This document shows positions 1 through 5,493 of a stretch of DNA of 27,724 nucleotides, piece by piece. Source of the stretch: a virus. Location: IMG/VR virus record IMGVR_UViG_3300042895_000683, positions 1 through 27,724 of that record; one strand, written 5' to 3'. The notes below the pieces were generated by a model. The model was not told the origin of the DNA and searched no databases. It saw only the letters and a program-made list of their open reading frames with translations. A program made the translations under genes and the position numbers. Every line of letters begins with the position of its first letter. Positions within the stretch are counted from its first letter, which is position 1.

Positions 1-2
1 AG

Positions 3-242
3 GAACACGCACGAATCATCGCCTACATCCTCGCAAGTCACATCGGTGGCTCCCCGTATTTCTTTGGGGACTATTGGAAACTGACGAACAACGAGGAACA
101 GGCTCTGTTTCTGACTTGGGAGCACCTTGACAAGATTGACGAGAGCCTGAAAGCCATCGGGCTTGGACTCTACGAGTTGCCCAAGACTCAGAAGAAGAAA
201 ATCATCCTCACCGCGTTCTCTCAAGCGATGGAGAATGTTTGA
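3..242 (+). CDS. 3' end of an unrecognised gene (cut by window edge)
   Basis: An open frame runs from the left edge to a TGA at 240-242 and gives 79 residues, beginning EHARIIAYILASHIGGSPYF. There is no start codon in the window, so this is the C-terminal part of a longer protein. The composition is normal for a soluble protein, with a mix of hydrophobic and charged residues and a Lys-rich segment (KTQKKK) near the end. A strong GC hairpin at 255-280 follows the stop directly, so this gene ends a transcription unit. I do not recognise a family. The frame is open throughout while the other two plus frames are interrupted, which supports it being real. Confidence 0.7.
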   Translation, partial: EHARIIAYILASHIGGSPYFFGDYWKLTNNEEQALFLTWEHLDKIDESLKAIGLGLYELPKTQKKKIILTAFSQAMENV

Positions 243-254
243 TTCCTCCAGATT

Positions 255-280
255 GGGGCACCCCTTACGGGGGGTGCCCC
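255..280 (+). terminator. hairpin terminator after the truncated gene
   Basis: GGGGCACCCC (255-264), loop TTACGG, GGGGTGCCCC (271-280) form a perfect 10-bp stem 12 bases after the stop codon. There is no good T-tract, only TCTC, so termination strength is uncertain. A near-identical stem occurs at 526-547 after the next gene, which suggests a reused element. Confidence 0.55.
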
Positions 281-315
281 TCTCAATCGGAACTCGCTTC
301 GCTCGTCCGTTATTC

Positions 316-350
316 AACTGGAAACAAGTGGACCAACTGTCTGCTCGCTC
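316..350 (+). repeat. intergenic repeat copy R1
   Basis: The block AACTGGAAACAAGTGGAC followed by CAACTGTCTGCTCGCT is nearly identical to copies starting at 556 and 980. It lies between a hairpin and the start of the small gene at 388. Its position just upstream of a single gene suggests a promoter or activator site, but no clear -35/-10 pair could be assigned. Confidence 0.7.
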
Positions 351-387
351 CCACCAGACTGGTACTAACCAAACAGAAAGGTATCAA

Positions 388-519
388 ATGTCCGCGACTG
401 ACCCACTGTTCGATGAGGACGACCTCAACGAGCCAGATTACCGCTGTAAGCACGGCACTTTCATCGGCAACCCCTACGGCGCAGATTACCTGTGCGGTTG
501 GTGCGAGTCGGGCGAATAA
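388..519 (+). CDS. small zinc-binding-like protein, 43 aa
   Basis: The ATG at 388 has a GAAAGG ribosome-binding site (376-381) at good spacing; upstream in-frame starts have none. The 43-residue product has an acidic N-terminus (DEDDLNEPD) and a C-H...C-x2-C arrangement: Cys20, His22, Cys36 and Cys39 (CGWC). Four such residues in so short a protein suggest one zinc site. Very similar short proteins with a CGWC end occur in actinobacteriophages, from my memory of that group; their function is unknown. The gene is a single-gene unit between R1 and the hairpin at 526-547. Confidence 0.7.
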   Translation: MSATDPLFDEDDLNEPDYRCKHGTFIGNPYGADYLCGWCESGE

Positions 520-525
520 CGCCTA

Positions 526-547
526 GGGGCACCCTTCGGGGTGCCCC
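526..547 (+). terminator. UUCG-tetraloop hairpin terminator
   Basis: GGGGCACCC (526-534), loop TTCG, GGGTGCCCC (539-547): a perfect 9-bp stem capped by a UUCG tetraloop, 6 bases after the stop of the 43-aa gene. It is followed by AACCCC rather than a T-run. Stem sequence is almost the same as the hairpin at 255-280. Confidence 0.55.
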
Positions 548-555
548 AACCCCCT

Positions 556-590
556 AACTGGAAACAAGTGGACTTACTGTCTGCTTGCTT
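556..590 (+). repeat. intergenic repeat copy R2
   Basis: AACTGGAAACAAGTGGAC followed by TTACTGTCTGCTTGCT. It matches R1 at all but a few positions and begins 8 bases after the hairpin at 526-547. It precedes the gene at 637. A small stem, GTCGGG (608-613) with CCCGAC (619-624), lies between the repeat and the ribosome-binding site. Confidence 0.7.
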
Positions 591-636
591 CTGCCAGAAT
601 TTTAGTAGTCGGGATGTACCCGACAGAAAGGCAGTT

Positions 637-930
637 ATGACTAATCCATTTCCCATCCGCCCTCACCGCTTCTCGGTGGTGATTGACCACTACTTCACGG
701 ACAGCACGGGGCACACCGAAGAGGTCGCCCTGTTCGTTCAGGACAGCGACGCTGAACGCTTCGCCAAGTGGCTCGCAAGTGATATCCACAACCAAGCGTC
801 AATCAGTGACAGCGTGATTGTGTCGGTCTTTGAGAACACGACTGGCAATGTTGTCTATGTTAGCCCCGAGATTTCGACTTTCACGGGGTTCCCGATGATG
901 AATCTTCAGGGTCAGTACATCCAACCCTAA
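637..930 (+). CDS. hypothetical protein, 97 aa
   Basis: I chose the ATG at 637 because a GAAAGG site (626-631) stands 5 bases upstream; the open frame extends further up to 541 but through the R2 repeat. The 97-residue product begins MTNPFPIRPHRFSVVIDHYF and has no membrane segment, Cys cluster or nucleic-acid motif I can see. It looks like a small alpha/beta soluble protein with alternating beta-type stretches (FSVVIDHYF, SVIVSVFE, NVVYVSPE). It is a single-gene unit between R2 and a strong terminator at 936-975. Function not recognised. Confidence 0.75.
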   Translation: MTNPFPIRPHRFSVVIDHYFTDSTGHTEEVALFVQDSDAERFAKWLASDIHNQASISDSVIVSVFENTTGNVVYVSPEISTFTGFPMMNLQGQYIQP

Positions 931-935
931 ATATC

Positions 936-975
936 AAAATGAGGAGCCCTCGCTTCGGCGGGGGTTTTTCATTTT
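936..975 (+). terminator. strong Rho-independent terminator
   Basis: CCCTCGC (947-953), loop TTCG, GCGGGGG (958-964) followed by TTTTTC. The stem extends outward through GU pairs and AAAATGA (936-942) with TCATTTT (969-975). Tetraloop, GC core and U-tract make this the clearest terminator in the window. Confidence 0.85.
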
Positions 976-979
976 GTAA

Positions 980-1013
980 AACTGGAAACAAGATGGACTA
1001 ACTGCCTGTTCGC
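980..1013 (+). repeat. intergenic repeat copy R3 (no gene follows)
   Basis: AACTGGAAACAAGATGGAC followed by TAACTGCCTGTTCG. It has a one-base insertion against R1 and R2 but is otherwise clearly the same element. It starts 5 bases after the terminator, as R2 does after its hairpin. No protein gene follows for over 500 bases. The copy runs into a small hairpin, CGCGA (1011-1015) with TCGCG (1021-1025). Confidence 0.65.
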
Positions 1014-1108
1014 GAAATTGTCGCGCGGGGAAAATATGAGATACCCCTAATTCCGACTTTCTGCCCTCTGTCGCCTTGTTGTCGTCTCCATGTCTGATTG
1101 ACCGACCT

Positions 1109-1164
1109 GAGCCCGTCCGCCCCGAGCCCGTCCCGTTAGGGGCGTGGGCTCGTGGGCAGGGCTC
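1109..1164 (+). ncRNA. nested GC-rich stem structure, possible structured RNA
   Basis: GAGCCC (1109-1114) pairs with GGGCTC (1159-1164), GCCC (1119-1122) with GGGC (1154-1157), and CGAGCCC (1123-1129) with GGGCTCG (1146-1152), giving one long imperfect hairpin. GAGCCCGTCC occurs twice (1109-1118 and 1124-1133). An alternative small hairpin, AGGGC TC GCCCT (1158-1169), competes with the outer stem. Transcription from R3 would run through it. Calling it an RNA gene is inference. Confidence 0.35.
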
Positions 1165-1206
1165 GCCCTAAATACAGAAAGAGCGCTTCCCCCGTTCTTT
1201 CTCTTT

Positions 1207-1244
1207 ATTGGGGGTTACGCTCCTTGATGGAGCGTACCCCCAAT
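1207..1244. terminator. long stable hairpin, possible terminator
   Basis: ATTGGGGGTTACGCTCC (1207-1223), loop TTGAT, GGAGCGTACCCCCAAT (1229-1244): 16 paired bases with a single bulged T. There is no U-tract on the plus side (AATTAC); on the minus side it is followed by AAAGAG. It could end an R3-driven RNA or be part of an origin. Confidence 0.4.
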
Positions 1245-1353
1245 AATTACAGTTGTCAAATGAGAAAAGGGGTGAGGCTGTTTTTTCGTGCCACGACGCG
1301 GGTTTAGAGCCCTCGTGATAATTGACCAAAGAAATAGACCCCCGCTATCCCCG

Positions 1354-1376
1354 CGTGAGTCCGTTGAGGACTCACG
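1354..1376. repeat. inverted repeat, 9-bp stem
   Basis: CGTGAGTCC (1354-1362), loop GTTGA, GGACTCACG (1368-1376), perfect. It sits mid-way in the non-coding region, about 75 bases before the promoter-like stretch, so it could be an operator or part of an origin or RNA. Confidence 0.5.
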
Positions 1377-1450
1377 ATACAGAGTTTTTCGACCTCTCGC
1401 AACTCGACCCGCCGTTACCAAACTGTTATCAAAACTTTCGCATTTTGTGA

Positions 1451-1483
1451 TTGACAAGGTGAAAAGTGTAGTACGCTAAATGT
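1451..1483 (+). promoter_or_regulatory. candidate promoter of the early operon
   Basis: TTGACA (1451-1456) is followed 15 bases later by TACGCT (1472-1477), which fits the TANNNT -10 pattern of actinobacteria. The core GTACGCTAA (1471-1479) recurs at 3539 and 8039, each time just upstream of a gene. A hairpin, GAGGC-A-GGG (1486-1494) with CCC-C-GCCTC (1500-1508), follows in the leader. Spacing is short and varies between copies, so the assignment is tentative. Confidence 0.45.
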
Positions 1484-1528
1484 AGGAGGCAGGGACAGAC
1501 CCCGCCTCACGACACGAAAGGCAACACA

Positions 1529-1690
1529 ATGTTATTCACTATCACCACCACGACTAACGACGGGGCAACTGCTTCGTCCGAGGTAGTTAGTTCTGAACTC
1601 GCTGATTCAGTTTGGCAACTGACGCGCTATGTCACCGAAGGCGTTTTTACTTCGCTCGTTGTCACCCGCACCGAAGGGGGCGACAACTAA
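1529..1690 (+). CDS. hypothetical protein, 53 aa, first gene of early operon
   Basis: The ATG at 1529 has a GAAAGG site at 1517-1522, the same leader style (GAAAGGCAACACAATG) seen before the gene at 3568. The frame gives MLFTITTTTNDGATASSEVV and ends GGDN with TAA at 1688-1690; the stop overlaps the next ATG as TAATG. The 53-residue product is rich in Thr, Ser and Val and looks like a small beta-type protein. No motif is recognisable. It is short, but the leader, the ribosome-binding site and the translational coupling support it. Confidence 0.65.
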   Translation: MLFTITTTTNDGATASSEVVSSELADSVWQLTRYVTEGVFTSLVVTRTEGGDN

Positions 1691-2022
1691 TGAGCGACAC
1701 CATTACAGAACGCGACCTGCTCGAAGCAGTACGGGCAACGGCTCAAGAAATCCTTGACTGGAACCCCGACGCAACCGACATTGACCAACTACCCGACAAC
1801 ACTCTAAACGAGAGCGCTGACGGGCTTGTCAATGTCTACACCTATCCGTGCGCTCAAGAGTGGCTCGCCGTAGGCATGCCCCTGACAGAAGACCTCGTAG
1901 GCGAAACTTTCGAGGGCGATGTCCACGAGCAAATTCGTTTTGGGATGTACTTCTGGTATCAGAACCAACTCATCGAAGAACTGACCGAACTTCTCGACGC
2001 ACGAAATGAGGCAACAGCATGA
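1690..2022 (+). CDS. hypothetical acidic protein, 110 aa
   Basis: The start ATG at 1690 overlaps the preceding TAA by one base, so translation is likely coupled. An open frame continues upstream to 1612 but only as a shadow of the previous gene. The 110-residue product begins MSDTITERDLLEAVRATAQE, is acidic, and looks mainly helical with two long Leu/Glu-rich helices near the ends and an aromatic segment FGMYFWYQNQ close to the C-terminus. No Cys, membrane or catalytic motif is evident. It ends in ATGA overlap with the next gene. Function not recognised. Confidence 0.75.
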   Translation: MSDTITERDLLEAVRATAQEILDWNPDATDIDQLPDNTLNESADGLVNVYTYPCAQEWLAVGMPLTEDLVGETFEGDVHEQIRFGMYFWYQNQLIEELTELLDARNEATA

Positions 2023-2378
2023 GCGCCGAAAAGTTTGCGGACGCATGGCTATGCCCTCTCTGTACCGTGATAGCCACGACACGAATCACCTCACTGACCG
2101 ACAACTACGACATGGAAACCGAGGACGGCTTTCGCGCTTTCTCAAAAAACCCGTGTTTCTTGTGCGAGTCACCGCTACACGGCGAGCGCTACCGTTTCGC
2201 TCACTGGTACTTCGAGGAGAACCAGACACTGCCCTGCCAGACCTGCGGGACACCCGTCCCCGCAGACATTCACGCCGAAGAGTTGGGGTACTGCCAGCCG
2301 TGTCAGGCTGAGTACTTCGACTCCACGCAATCCGAGATTGACGCTTTCATTGACTCACCGACACGAGAGGAAAACTAA
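2019..2378 (+). CDS. four-CxxC zinc-ribbon protein, 119 aa
   Basis: The product has four CxxC knuckles: Cys12-Cys15 (CPLC), Cys46-Cys49 (CFLC), Cys73-Cys76 (CQTC) and Cys92-Cys95 (CQPC). That is enough for two zinc sites, probably two zinc ribbons. A central aromatic stretch, RYRFAHWYFEENQ, lies between the second and third knuckles. The last 25 residues are acidic and have no Cys. Such proteins usually bind nucleic acid or protein partners; nothing shows which. It overlaps its neighbours by 4 bases (ATGA) upstream and 1 base (TAATG) downstream, so it is embedded in a coupled operon. Confidence 0.8.
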   Translation: MSAEKFADAWLCPLCTVIATTRITSLTDNYDMETEDGFRAFSKNPCFLCESPLHGERYRFAHWYFEENQTLPCQTCGTPVPADIHAEELGYCQPCQAEYFDSTQSEIDAFIDSPTREEN

Positions 2379-2560
2379 TGAGATACACCGAACAAGAACT
2401 ACGCGACTTTCTGACCCGACAAGTCGAAGAGTTCCGTGCTGAAATAGAAGACCCGCGAGCCGAGTTCTATGACCGTGGCTACGCACGAGGCGCACAACAG
2501 GCTTACGAGTTTGTGCTTCGATTTATGGACGAGTACAAACTAGAGGAGGTGACATCGTGA
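2378..2560 (+). CDS. small helical protein, 60 aa
   Basis: Begins MRYTEQELRDFLTRQVEEFR. The 60-residue product is strongly charged and predicted by eye to be almost entirely helical, with repeated E/R pairs and a central GYARGAQQAYEF segment. It starts inside the stop of the zinc-ribbon gene (TAATG) and its last codons contain a near-perfect Shine-Dalgarno sequence (GAGGAGGTGA, 2543-2552) for the next gene. No family recognised; a small partner or inhibitor protein is possible but unsupported. Confidence 0.7.
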   Translation: MRYTEQELRDFLTRQVEEFRAEIEDPRAEFYDRGYARGAQQAYEFVLRFMDEYKLEEVTS

Positions 2561-2982
2561 CCGTCACGGATGGACTAACTCCCCAGCGCTTCGAGAACTT
2601 GCTCGTCAAGATGTACGACGAGGAGAAGCCCCAGTTTGTCACCGTGTCTATCGGTGGCGACCTGACCAATACCGAAGACTTCGTGTATGACGGGATGGTT
2701 TTCTTCTACTTCGAGAACGACGCGGAACTGACCGCAAGCCTTCACCCCTCGTGGGACGGTGGCGACAACTCGTTCTACACACTGGCTCTTCTCGACGACA
2801 AAGCCGAGGCAGGTGACTACAAGCCCTATGTCGCTACTGCCACGCTGATTAGCAACCTTGAGGGAACTGTTTGGGCGCGTAGTCAAGAGGAAGCGCAATC
2901 CTTTGTGGACGGTAACTGGATAGTGGACGACTTCGAGAAAGTCGGCGGAGAGTTCACACTGGACGAGGTGTATGAGGCGTGA
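2557..2982 (+). CDS. hypothetical acidic protein, 141 aa
   Basis: I take the GTG at 2557 as the start. It has the best ribosome-binding site of the operon, GAGGAGGTGA, 4 bases upstream, which suggests high expression compared with the GAAAGG-type neighbours. The 141-residue product begins MTVTDGLTPQRFENLLVKMY and is very acidic with many Asp, Glu and aromatic residues (DGMVFFYFENDAE, HPSWDGGDNSFYTLALLDDK). The highly acidic surface would be compatible with a DNA-mimic type protein, but that is speculation. It overlaps the genes on both sides by 4 bases (GTGA). Confidence 0.75.
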   Translation: MTVTDGLTPQRFENLLVKMYDEEKPQFVTVSIGGDLTNTEDFVYDGMVFFYFENDAELTASLHPSWDGGDNSFYTLALLDDKAEAGDYKPYVATATLISNLEGTVWARSQEEAQSFVDGNWIVDDFEKVGGEFTLDEVYEA

Positions 2983-3215
2983 CCCGACAGGATATCCCTC
3001 TGGAGCACGAGGACTATGACAATGTAGTTGTCTTGCTCTCGAAGAAAGCCTTTGACAAGGCACTACCTATTCGCATCAACCCGAAGCGCGTAGGGCTCAC
3101 TCTGGAGCAGTGGGAAAAGGTACACGCCGAGATTGACCGCAAACTTGACGACTGCCTTGACCTCATATGGACAGACATAAATGACCGCATAACGAAAGGA
3201 ACTTACTTCCGATGA
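2979..3215 (+). CDS. hypothetical protein, 78 aa
   Basis: A GTG start at 2979 overlaps the previous TGA (GTGA). The 78-residue product begins MTRQDIPLEHEDYDNVVVLL and has a hydrophobic strand (VVVLL), a basic middle (RINPKRVGLT) and a helical C-terminal half (EQWEKVHAEIDRKLDDCLDL). No recognised domain. It ends with an ATGA overlap into the next gene, so it is part of the same coupled run. Confidence 0.7.
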   Translation: MTRQDIPLEHEDYDNVVVLLSKKAFDKALPIRINPKRVGLTLEQWEKVHAEIDRKLDDCLDLIWTDINDRITKGTYFR

Positions 3216-3547
3216 TTACTAATCGAGCGATTGACCTGAATATCTTCTACCGCGAAGAGTGGGACGAAGAGGCACTAACTTCGCACTGGACAGACAACTT
3301 GTTTATAGATGTCTACGACTACTGGCAGTACACGCACCCCGACCACGGGCTGTGCTCTGACCACGCCGAACTAGGCGTACTGATTGAGTGTACCCCCGAA
3401 GAAACCGCAGTCCTACGCAGGGCTTACCCTGAGCAGGAATACGGTTCCGACTGGTGGATTCACTACAACGAGGCTGTGCTTCCTGTAATGCTCCACGAGA
3501 AAATCCAAAACAAATTGCGTACAGTTACAATTCCTGTGGTACGCTAA
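3212..3547 (+). CDS. hypothetical protein, 111 aa
   Basis: The ATG at 3212 overlaps the previous stop. The product begins MITNRAIDLNIFYREEWDEE and is rich in Trp, Tyr, Asp and His (FIDVYDYWQYTHPDHGLCSDHAEL). It has two Cys and several His but no clear metal site. The C-terminus is basic (KIQNKLRTVTIPVVR). Its stop codon at 3545-3547 lies within the GTACGCTAA motif, so the end of this gene also carries the candidate promoter of the next unit. Function not recognised. Confidence 0.75.
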   Translation: MITNRAIDLNIFYREEWDEEALTSHWTDNLFIDVYDYWQYTHPDHGLCSDHAELGVLIECTPEETAVLRRAYPEQEYGSDWWIHYNEAVLPVMLHEKIQNKLRTVTIPVVR

Positions 3548-3550
3548 TAT
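3515..3550 (+). promoter_or_regulatory. candidate internal promoter (GTACGCTAA motif)
   Basis: The core GTACGCTAA (3539-3547) matches the copies at 1471 and 8039. TACGCT fits TANNNT; the only -35-like sequence is TTGCGT at 3515-3520, 19 bases away, which is weak. It lies 20 bases before the gene at 3568, the first place since 1529 where genes do not overlap. Confidence 0.4.
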
Positions 3551-3567
3551 CAAAACGAAAGGCAACA

Positions 3568-3801
3568 ATGAAAACGATAGAAAAGCACGATGTCAATTCA
3601 TTTCGCAGGGCGCGAGTCGGGCAAATGATGACAATGAACTACGCAACAAAGACACAACACGCACTGACCATTACCCAGACTGGCGTTACTGACTGGGGAA
3701 CCTATTGGGCAGAACTCACTGACCGACGCGGTGTCAGCATCATTATCAAAGACACCGACCTCGACAAGTTCGACCTGAAGGCAGTGAAGAAATATGACTA
3801 A
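3568..3801 (+). CDS. hypothetical small basic protein, 77 aa
   Basis: I chose the ATG at 3568 because GAAAGGCAACA directly precedes it (3557-3567), the same leader as at 1529. The frame is open further upstream but out of register with the preceding gene. The 77-residue product begins MKTIEKHDVNSFRRARVGQM and then reads like a small beta-barrel: QHALTITQTGVTDWGTYWAEL, RGVSIIIKDTDL. It is basic at the N-terminus. No family recognised. It overlaps the HicA-like gene by 8 bases. Confidence 0.7.
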   Translation: MKTIEKHDVNSFRRARVGQMMTMNYATKTQHALTITQTGVTDWGTYWAELTDRRGVSIIIKDTDLDKFDLKAVKKYD

Positions 3802-4399
3802 AGAAATGCGACAACTCTTTAGCAAACTGACTGACGCGGGCATCACCGTTCAGCAGACCAAGGCGGGCTGGCAAGTACTCGCCCCAGACGGGAGCATCAT
3901 TACCGTCCACCGAACAGAGTCCGACCACAGGGCTATGAAAAACACAATGGCTCGCCTCAAGCGAGCAGGAGTCCAACTAGATAAGGAGATTGACTTGGAC
4001 ACGAAAGCAAGGAAGCAAACACTCGAAGCAATTAGCAGGACGCTCATTGAGATGGGCAACCCCGAACAGTTTTCAGTATCGAAGGTGTACACCGCCCTCG
4101 ATATGGCACCGCAAACTGTTTATCGAGGTCTCGACCAACTCGGCTATCACAAGGCTGGTCACGGAGTTTGGGCTCAGAACGCCGACACGCAGGTAGAAGA
4201 AGTCTTTGACCTCAAAGCCATCGAAGCAACTCCTGTTGTCGAGTACATCGTGGAGACTGCCAAGCCCGAGCGCGAGTTCATTGACTCGGCTGACTCATTC
4301 ACCATTGACCCCAAGGACATTGCCGACCTCACGATTGACCAAGTTACTCGTATGGTTGCTGTGTCGGGGCTCAAGTACGAGATTCGAGTATGGCGATGA
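3794..4399 (+). CDS. HicA-like domain plus winged-helix protein, 201 aa
   Basis: Residues 7-60 resemble the HicA / dsRBD-like fold: LFSKLTDAGITVQQTKAGW, a DGSIITVH strand, then SDHRAMKNTMARLKRAGV as the final helix. In HicA toxins a catalytic His follows the Gly in the G-S-H motif; here that site reads AGW (Gly25-Trp26), so RNase activity is doubtful. Residues about 72-126 look like a winged helix-turn-helix (FSVSKVYTALDMAPQTVYRGLDQLG then HKAGHGVW as the wing). The C-terminal 70 residues are acidic. Such HicA-like proteins are common in actinophages, mostly without a known role. An RNA- or DNA-binding regulator is my best guess. Confidence 0.65.
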   Translation: MTKEMRQLFSKLTDAGITVQQTKAGWQVLAPDGSIITVHRTESDHRAMKNTMARLKRAGVQLDKEIDLDTKARKQTLEAISRTLIEMGNPEQFSVSKVYTALDMAPQTVYRGLDQLGYHKAGHGVWAQNADTQVEEVFDLKAIEATPVVEYIVETAKPEREFIDSADSFTIDPKDIADLTIDQVTRMVAVSGLKYEIRVWR

Positions 4400-4629
4400 G
4401 GGCAACGACGATGGGGGCTCTCATTGACCACCTCCAGCGCCACTACAAGTGGGACGAGGTACTTCTGGTAAACATCCTCACCGAGGAAGATTACCTAGAA
4501 TCCTGTGGGGATACTACAATTCCCTGGGAGCGCGGGGCAGAAATTGTTACTCAGGGCGGTCTCGACTGGCTCAACCCCGAAATTCAGAACTCGATGGCAC
4601 AAATCATAGGAGAGGAAGAAGAACGATGA
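4396..4629 (+). CDS. hypothetical protein, 77 aa
   Basis: In-frame ATGs lie at 4390, 4396 and 4411. I prefer 4396 because it overlaps the previous stop as ATGA, the rule in this operon; 4390 is also possible and adds two residues. The product contains ALIDHLQRHYKWDEVLLVNI followed by LTEEDYLESCGD, a pattern I recall from small uncharacterised phage proteins of this type. The C-terminus is acidic (IIGEEEER). No catalytic motif. It overlaps the following zinc-ribbon gene by 4 bases. Confidence 0.7.
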   Translation: MRATTMGALIDHLQRHYKWDEVLLVNILTEEDYLESCGDTTIPWERGAEIVTQGGLDWLNPEIQNSMAQIIGEEEER

Positions 4630-4850
4630 TTTACGAAGTCGAAGATATCTACACCTGTAATGGGTGTGACGACGAAGTTGAGATGAGCCTTTCAGGTGAA
4701 ATCAACGCAGGTATGGCAATCCTGATGGGCAACTGCCCTGTGTGCGGTCACGAGATTGAGACCGACTGGGTTGAGGTGCCTGAAGGATACGGTTACGACC
4801 CCGACTCGCTGGCTGACCAACAGCGCGACGAGGATGCGTGGGGACGATGA
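4626..4850 (+). CDS. small acidic zinc-ribbon protein, 74 aa
   Basis: The ATG at 4626 overlaps the preceding TGA. Two CxxC knuckles, Cys11-Cys14 (CNGC) and Cys37-Cys40 (CPVC), define one zinc ribbon. Between them are a short hairpin-like stretch and the hydrophobic run AGMAILMG. The tail is acidic (EVPEGYGYDPDSLADQQRDEDAW). Rubredoxin-like folds of this kind in phages may bind RNA polymerase or other proteins, but nothing here proves it. Part of the coupled run. Confidence 0.75.
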   Translation: MIYEVEDIYTCNGCDDEVEMSLSGEINAGMAILMGNCPVCGHEIETDWVEVPEGYGYDPDSLADQQRDEDAWGR

Positions 4851-5068
4851 GGAAATGCTACGGAGACAAGCACTCCTACCGATACCGCAAGTACGACACG
4901 GGTCACGAGTTCCTTTGGTGTGACCGTTGTGAGTTGATTTTTGTGGACACAGAAAACAAACTCACCTACCAAGAGAGGCGCGACCTCACTGTCGGAGTCT
5001 TTGGCTGTATTGTCGGGCTCCCGATTCTCTGGGCTTACATCTGGCTGTACTGGATTGCCTTTTCGTGA
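4847..5068 (+). CDS. small zinc-finger protein with C-terminal membrane helix, 73 aa
   Basis: I chose ATG 4847 (ATGA overlap) over the GTG at 4838. The N-terminal half is basic and has Cys4, His9, His20, Cys25 and Cys28 (CDRC), consistent with one zinc site. Residues about 49-71, GVFGCIVGLPILWAYIWLYW, form a single transmembrane helix, so the protein should be anchored in the cell membrane with the zinc module most likely on the cytoplasmic side. A small early membrane protein could act in superinfection exclusion or takeover; this is inference. It ends in a GTGA overlap. Confidence 0.7.
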   Translation: MRKCYGDKHSYRYRKYDTGHEFLWCDRCELIFVDTENKLTYQERRDLTVGVFGCIVGLPILWAYIWLYWIAFS

Positions 5069-5493
5069 GTGTTTACGAGCACAGCATCCTGTTGGCTCTA
5101 CTCAACGCTTCGCGTCCGCTGACTGTCAAAGAGATTGCTCAGCGGACGCGGAGTTCGATGGCTACCGTGTATCGAATCTGTGCCGAGTCGCCTAAGATTC
5201 TCAATGTTGGGGGACGACCTGCCCAGTACTACGCTAAAAGGTACGATGAACTGGACGCTAAGAACATCCTCGTGGGGTACGAACACCCCAAAGAGGGCTG
5301 GCTAAACTGGATTGAGAACGCTAACTGGTCACTCAAAGACCTGCTGGATGTAAACACACACGACACAAAGAAACGAACGACACGGGCTGACGCGCTTCAC
5401 GCGCTAGGCGTGATGTTCCTATCCCTGTCGAGCGACATTCGAGAAGGCATTAGCCGACCTGACTGGCGCGAAATCCTAGAACGAGAGCAATGA
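5065..5493 (+). CDS. winged-helix DNA-binding protein, 142 aa
   Basis: A GTG start at 5065 overlaps the previous TGA. Residues 4-60 fit a winged helix: HSILLALLNASRPLTVKEIA, then QRTRSSMATVYRICAESPKI as the recognition helix region, then a short wing (LNVGGRPAQYYAKRYDEL). The rest of the protein is a helical extension ending in REILEREQ. It looks like a transcription or replication regulator. It stands directly before the SNF2-type helicase and overlaps it by 4 bases. The winged helix resembles the one in the 201-aa protein at 3794 in general pattern only. Confidence 0.75.
   Translation: MSVYEHSILLALLNASRPLTVKEIAQRTRSSMATVYRICAESPKILNVGGRPAQYYAKRYDELDAKNILVGYEHPKEGWLNWIENANWSLKDLLDVNTHDTKKRTTRADALHALGVMFLSLSSDIREGISRPDWREILEREQ

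Larger units (their letters stand above)
977..1528. other. structured non-coding region
   Basis: I see no convincing gene here on either strand; the open frames lack ribosome-binding sites. The region holds R3, then several inverted repeats: a nested GC-rich structure at 1109-1164, a 16-bp stem with one bulge at 1207-1244, a 9-bp stem at 1354-1376 and a hairpin at 1486-1508. A promoter-like stretch lies at 1451-1483 just before the first gene of the early operon. It may be a structured RNA, a replication origin, or a regulatory region; the sequence does not decide between them. Confidence 0.6.

Noticed and set aside
1215-1479. Opposed open frames of 63 and 80 codons in the non-coding region.
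   Set aside because: No ribosome-binding site, and both run through the long inverted repeats. Composition looks like translated structured DNA, not a protein.
977-1528. tRNA or other classical RNA gene in the non-coding region.
   Set aside because: I found no cloverleaf: no paired acceptor stem with a T-arm GTTC-type sequence at the right spacing. The stems are simple or nested hairpins.
2557-2982. The acidic 141-aa protein as a DNA-mimic anti-restriction protein.
   Set aside because: Acidity alone does not show it; no similarity to Ocr or ArdA-type sequences is visible.
5229-5237. A fourth TACGCTAA motif copy.
   Set aside because: It lies inside the winged-helix gene (codons for Tyr-Ala-Lys), is far from any gene start and has no TTGACA upstream.
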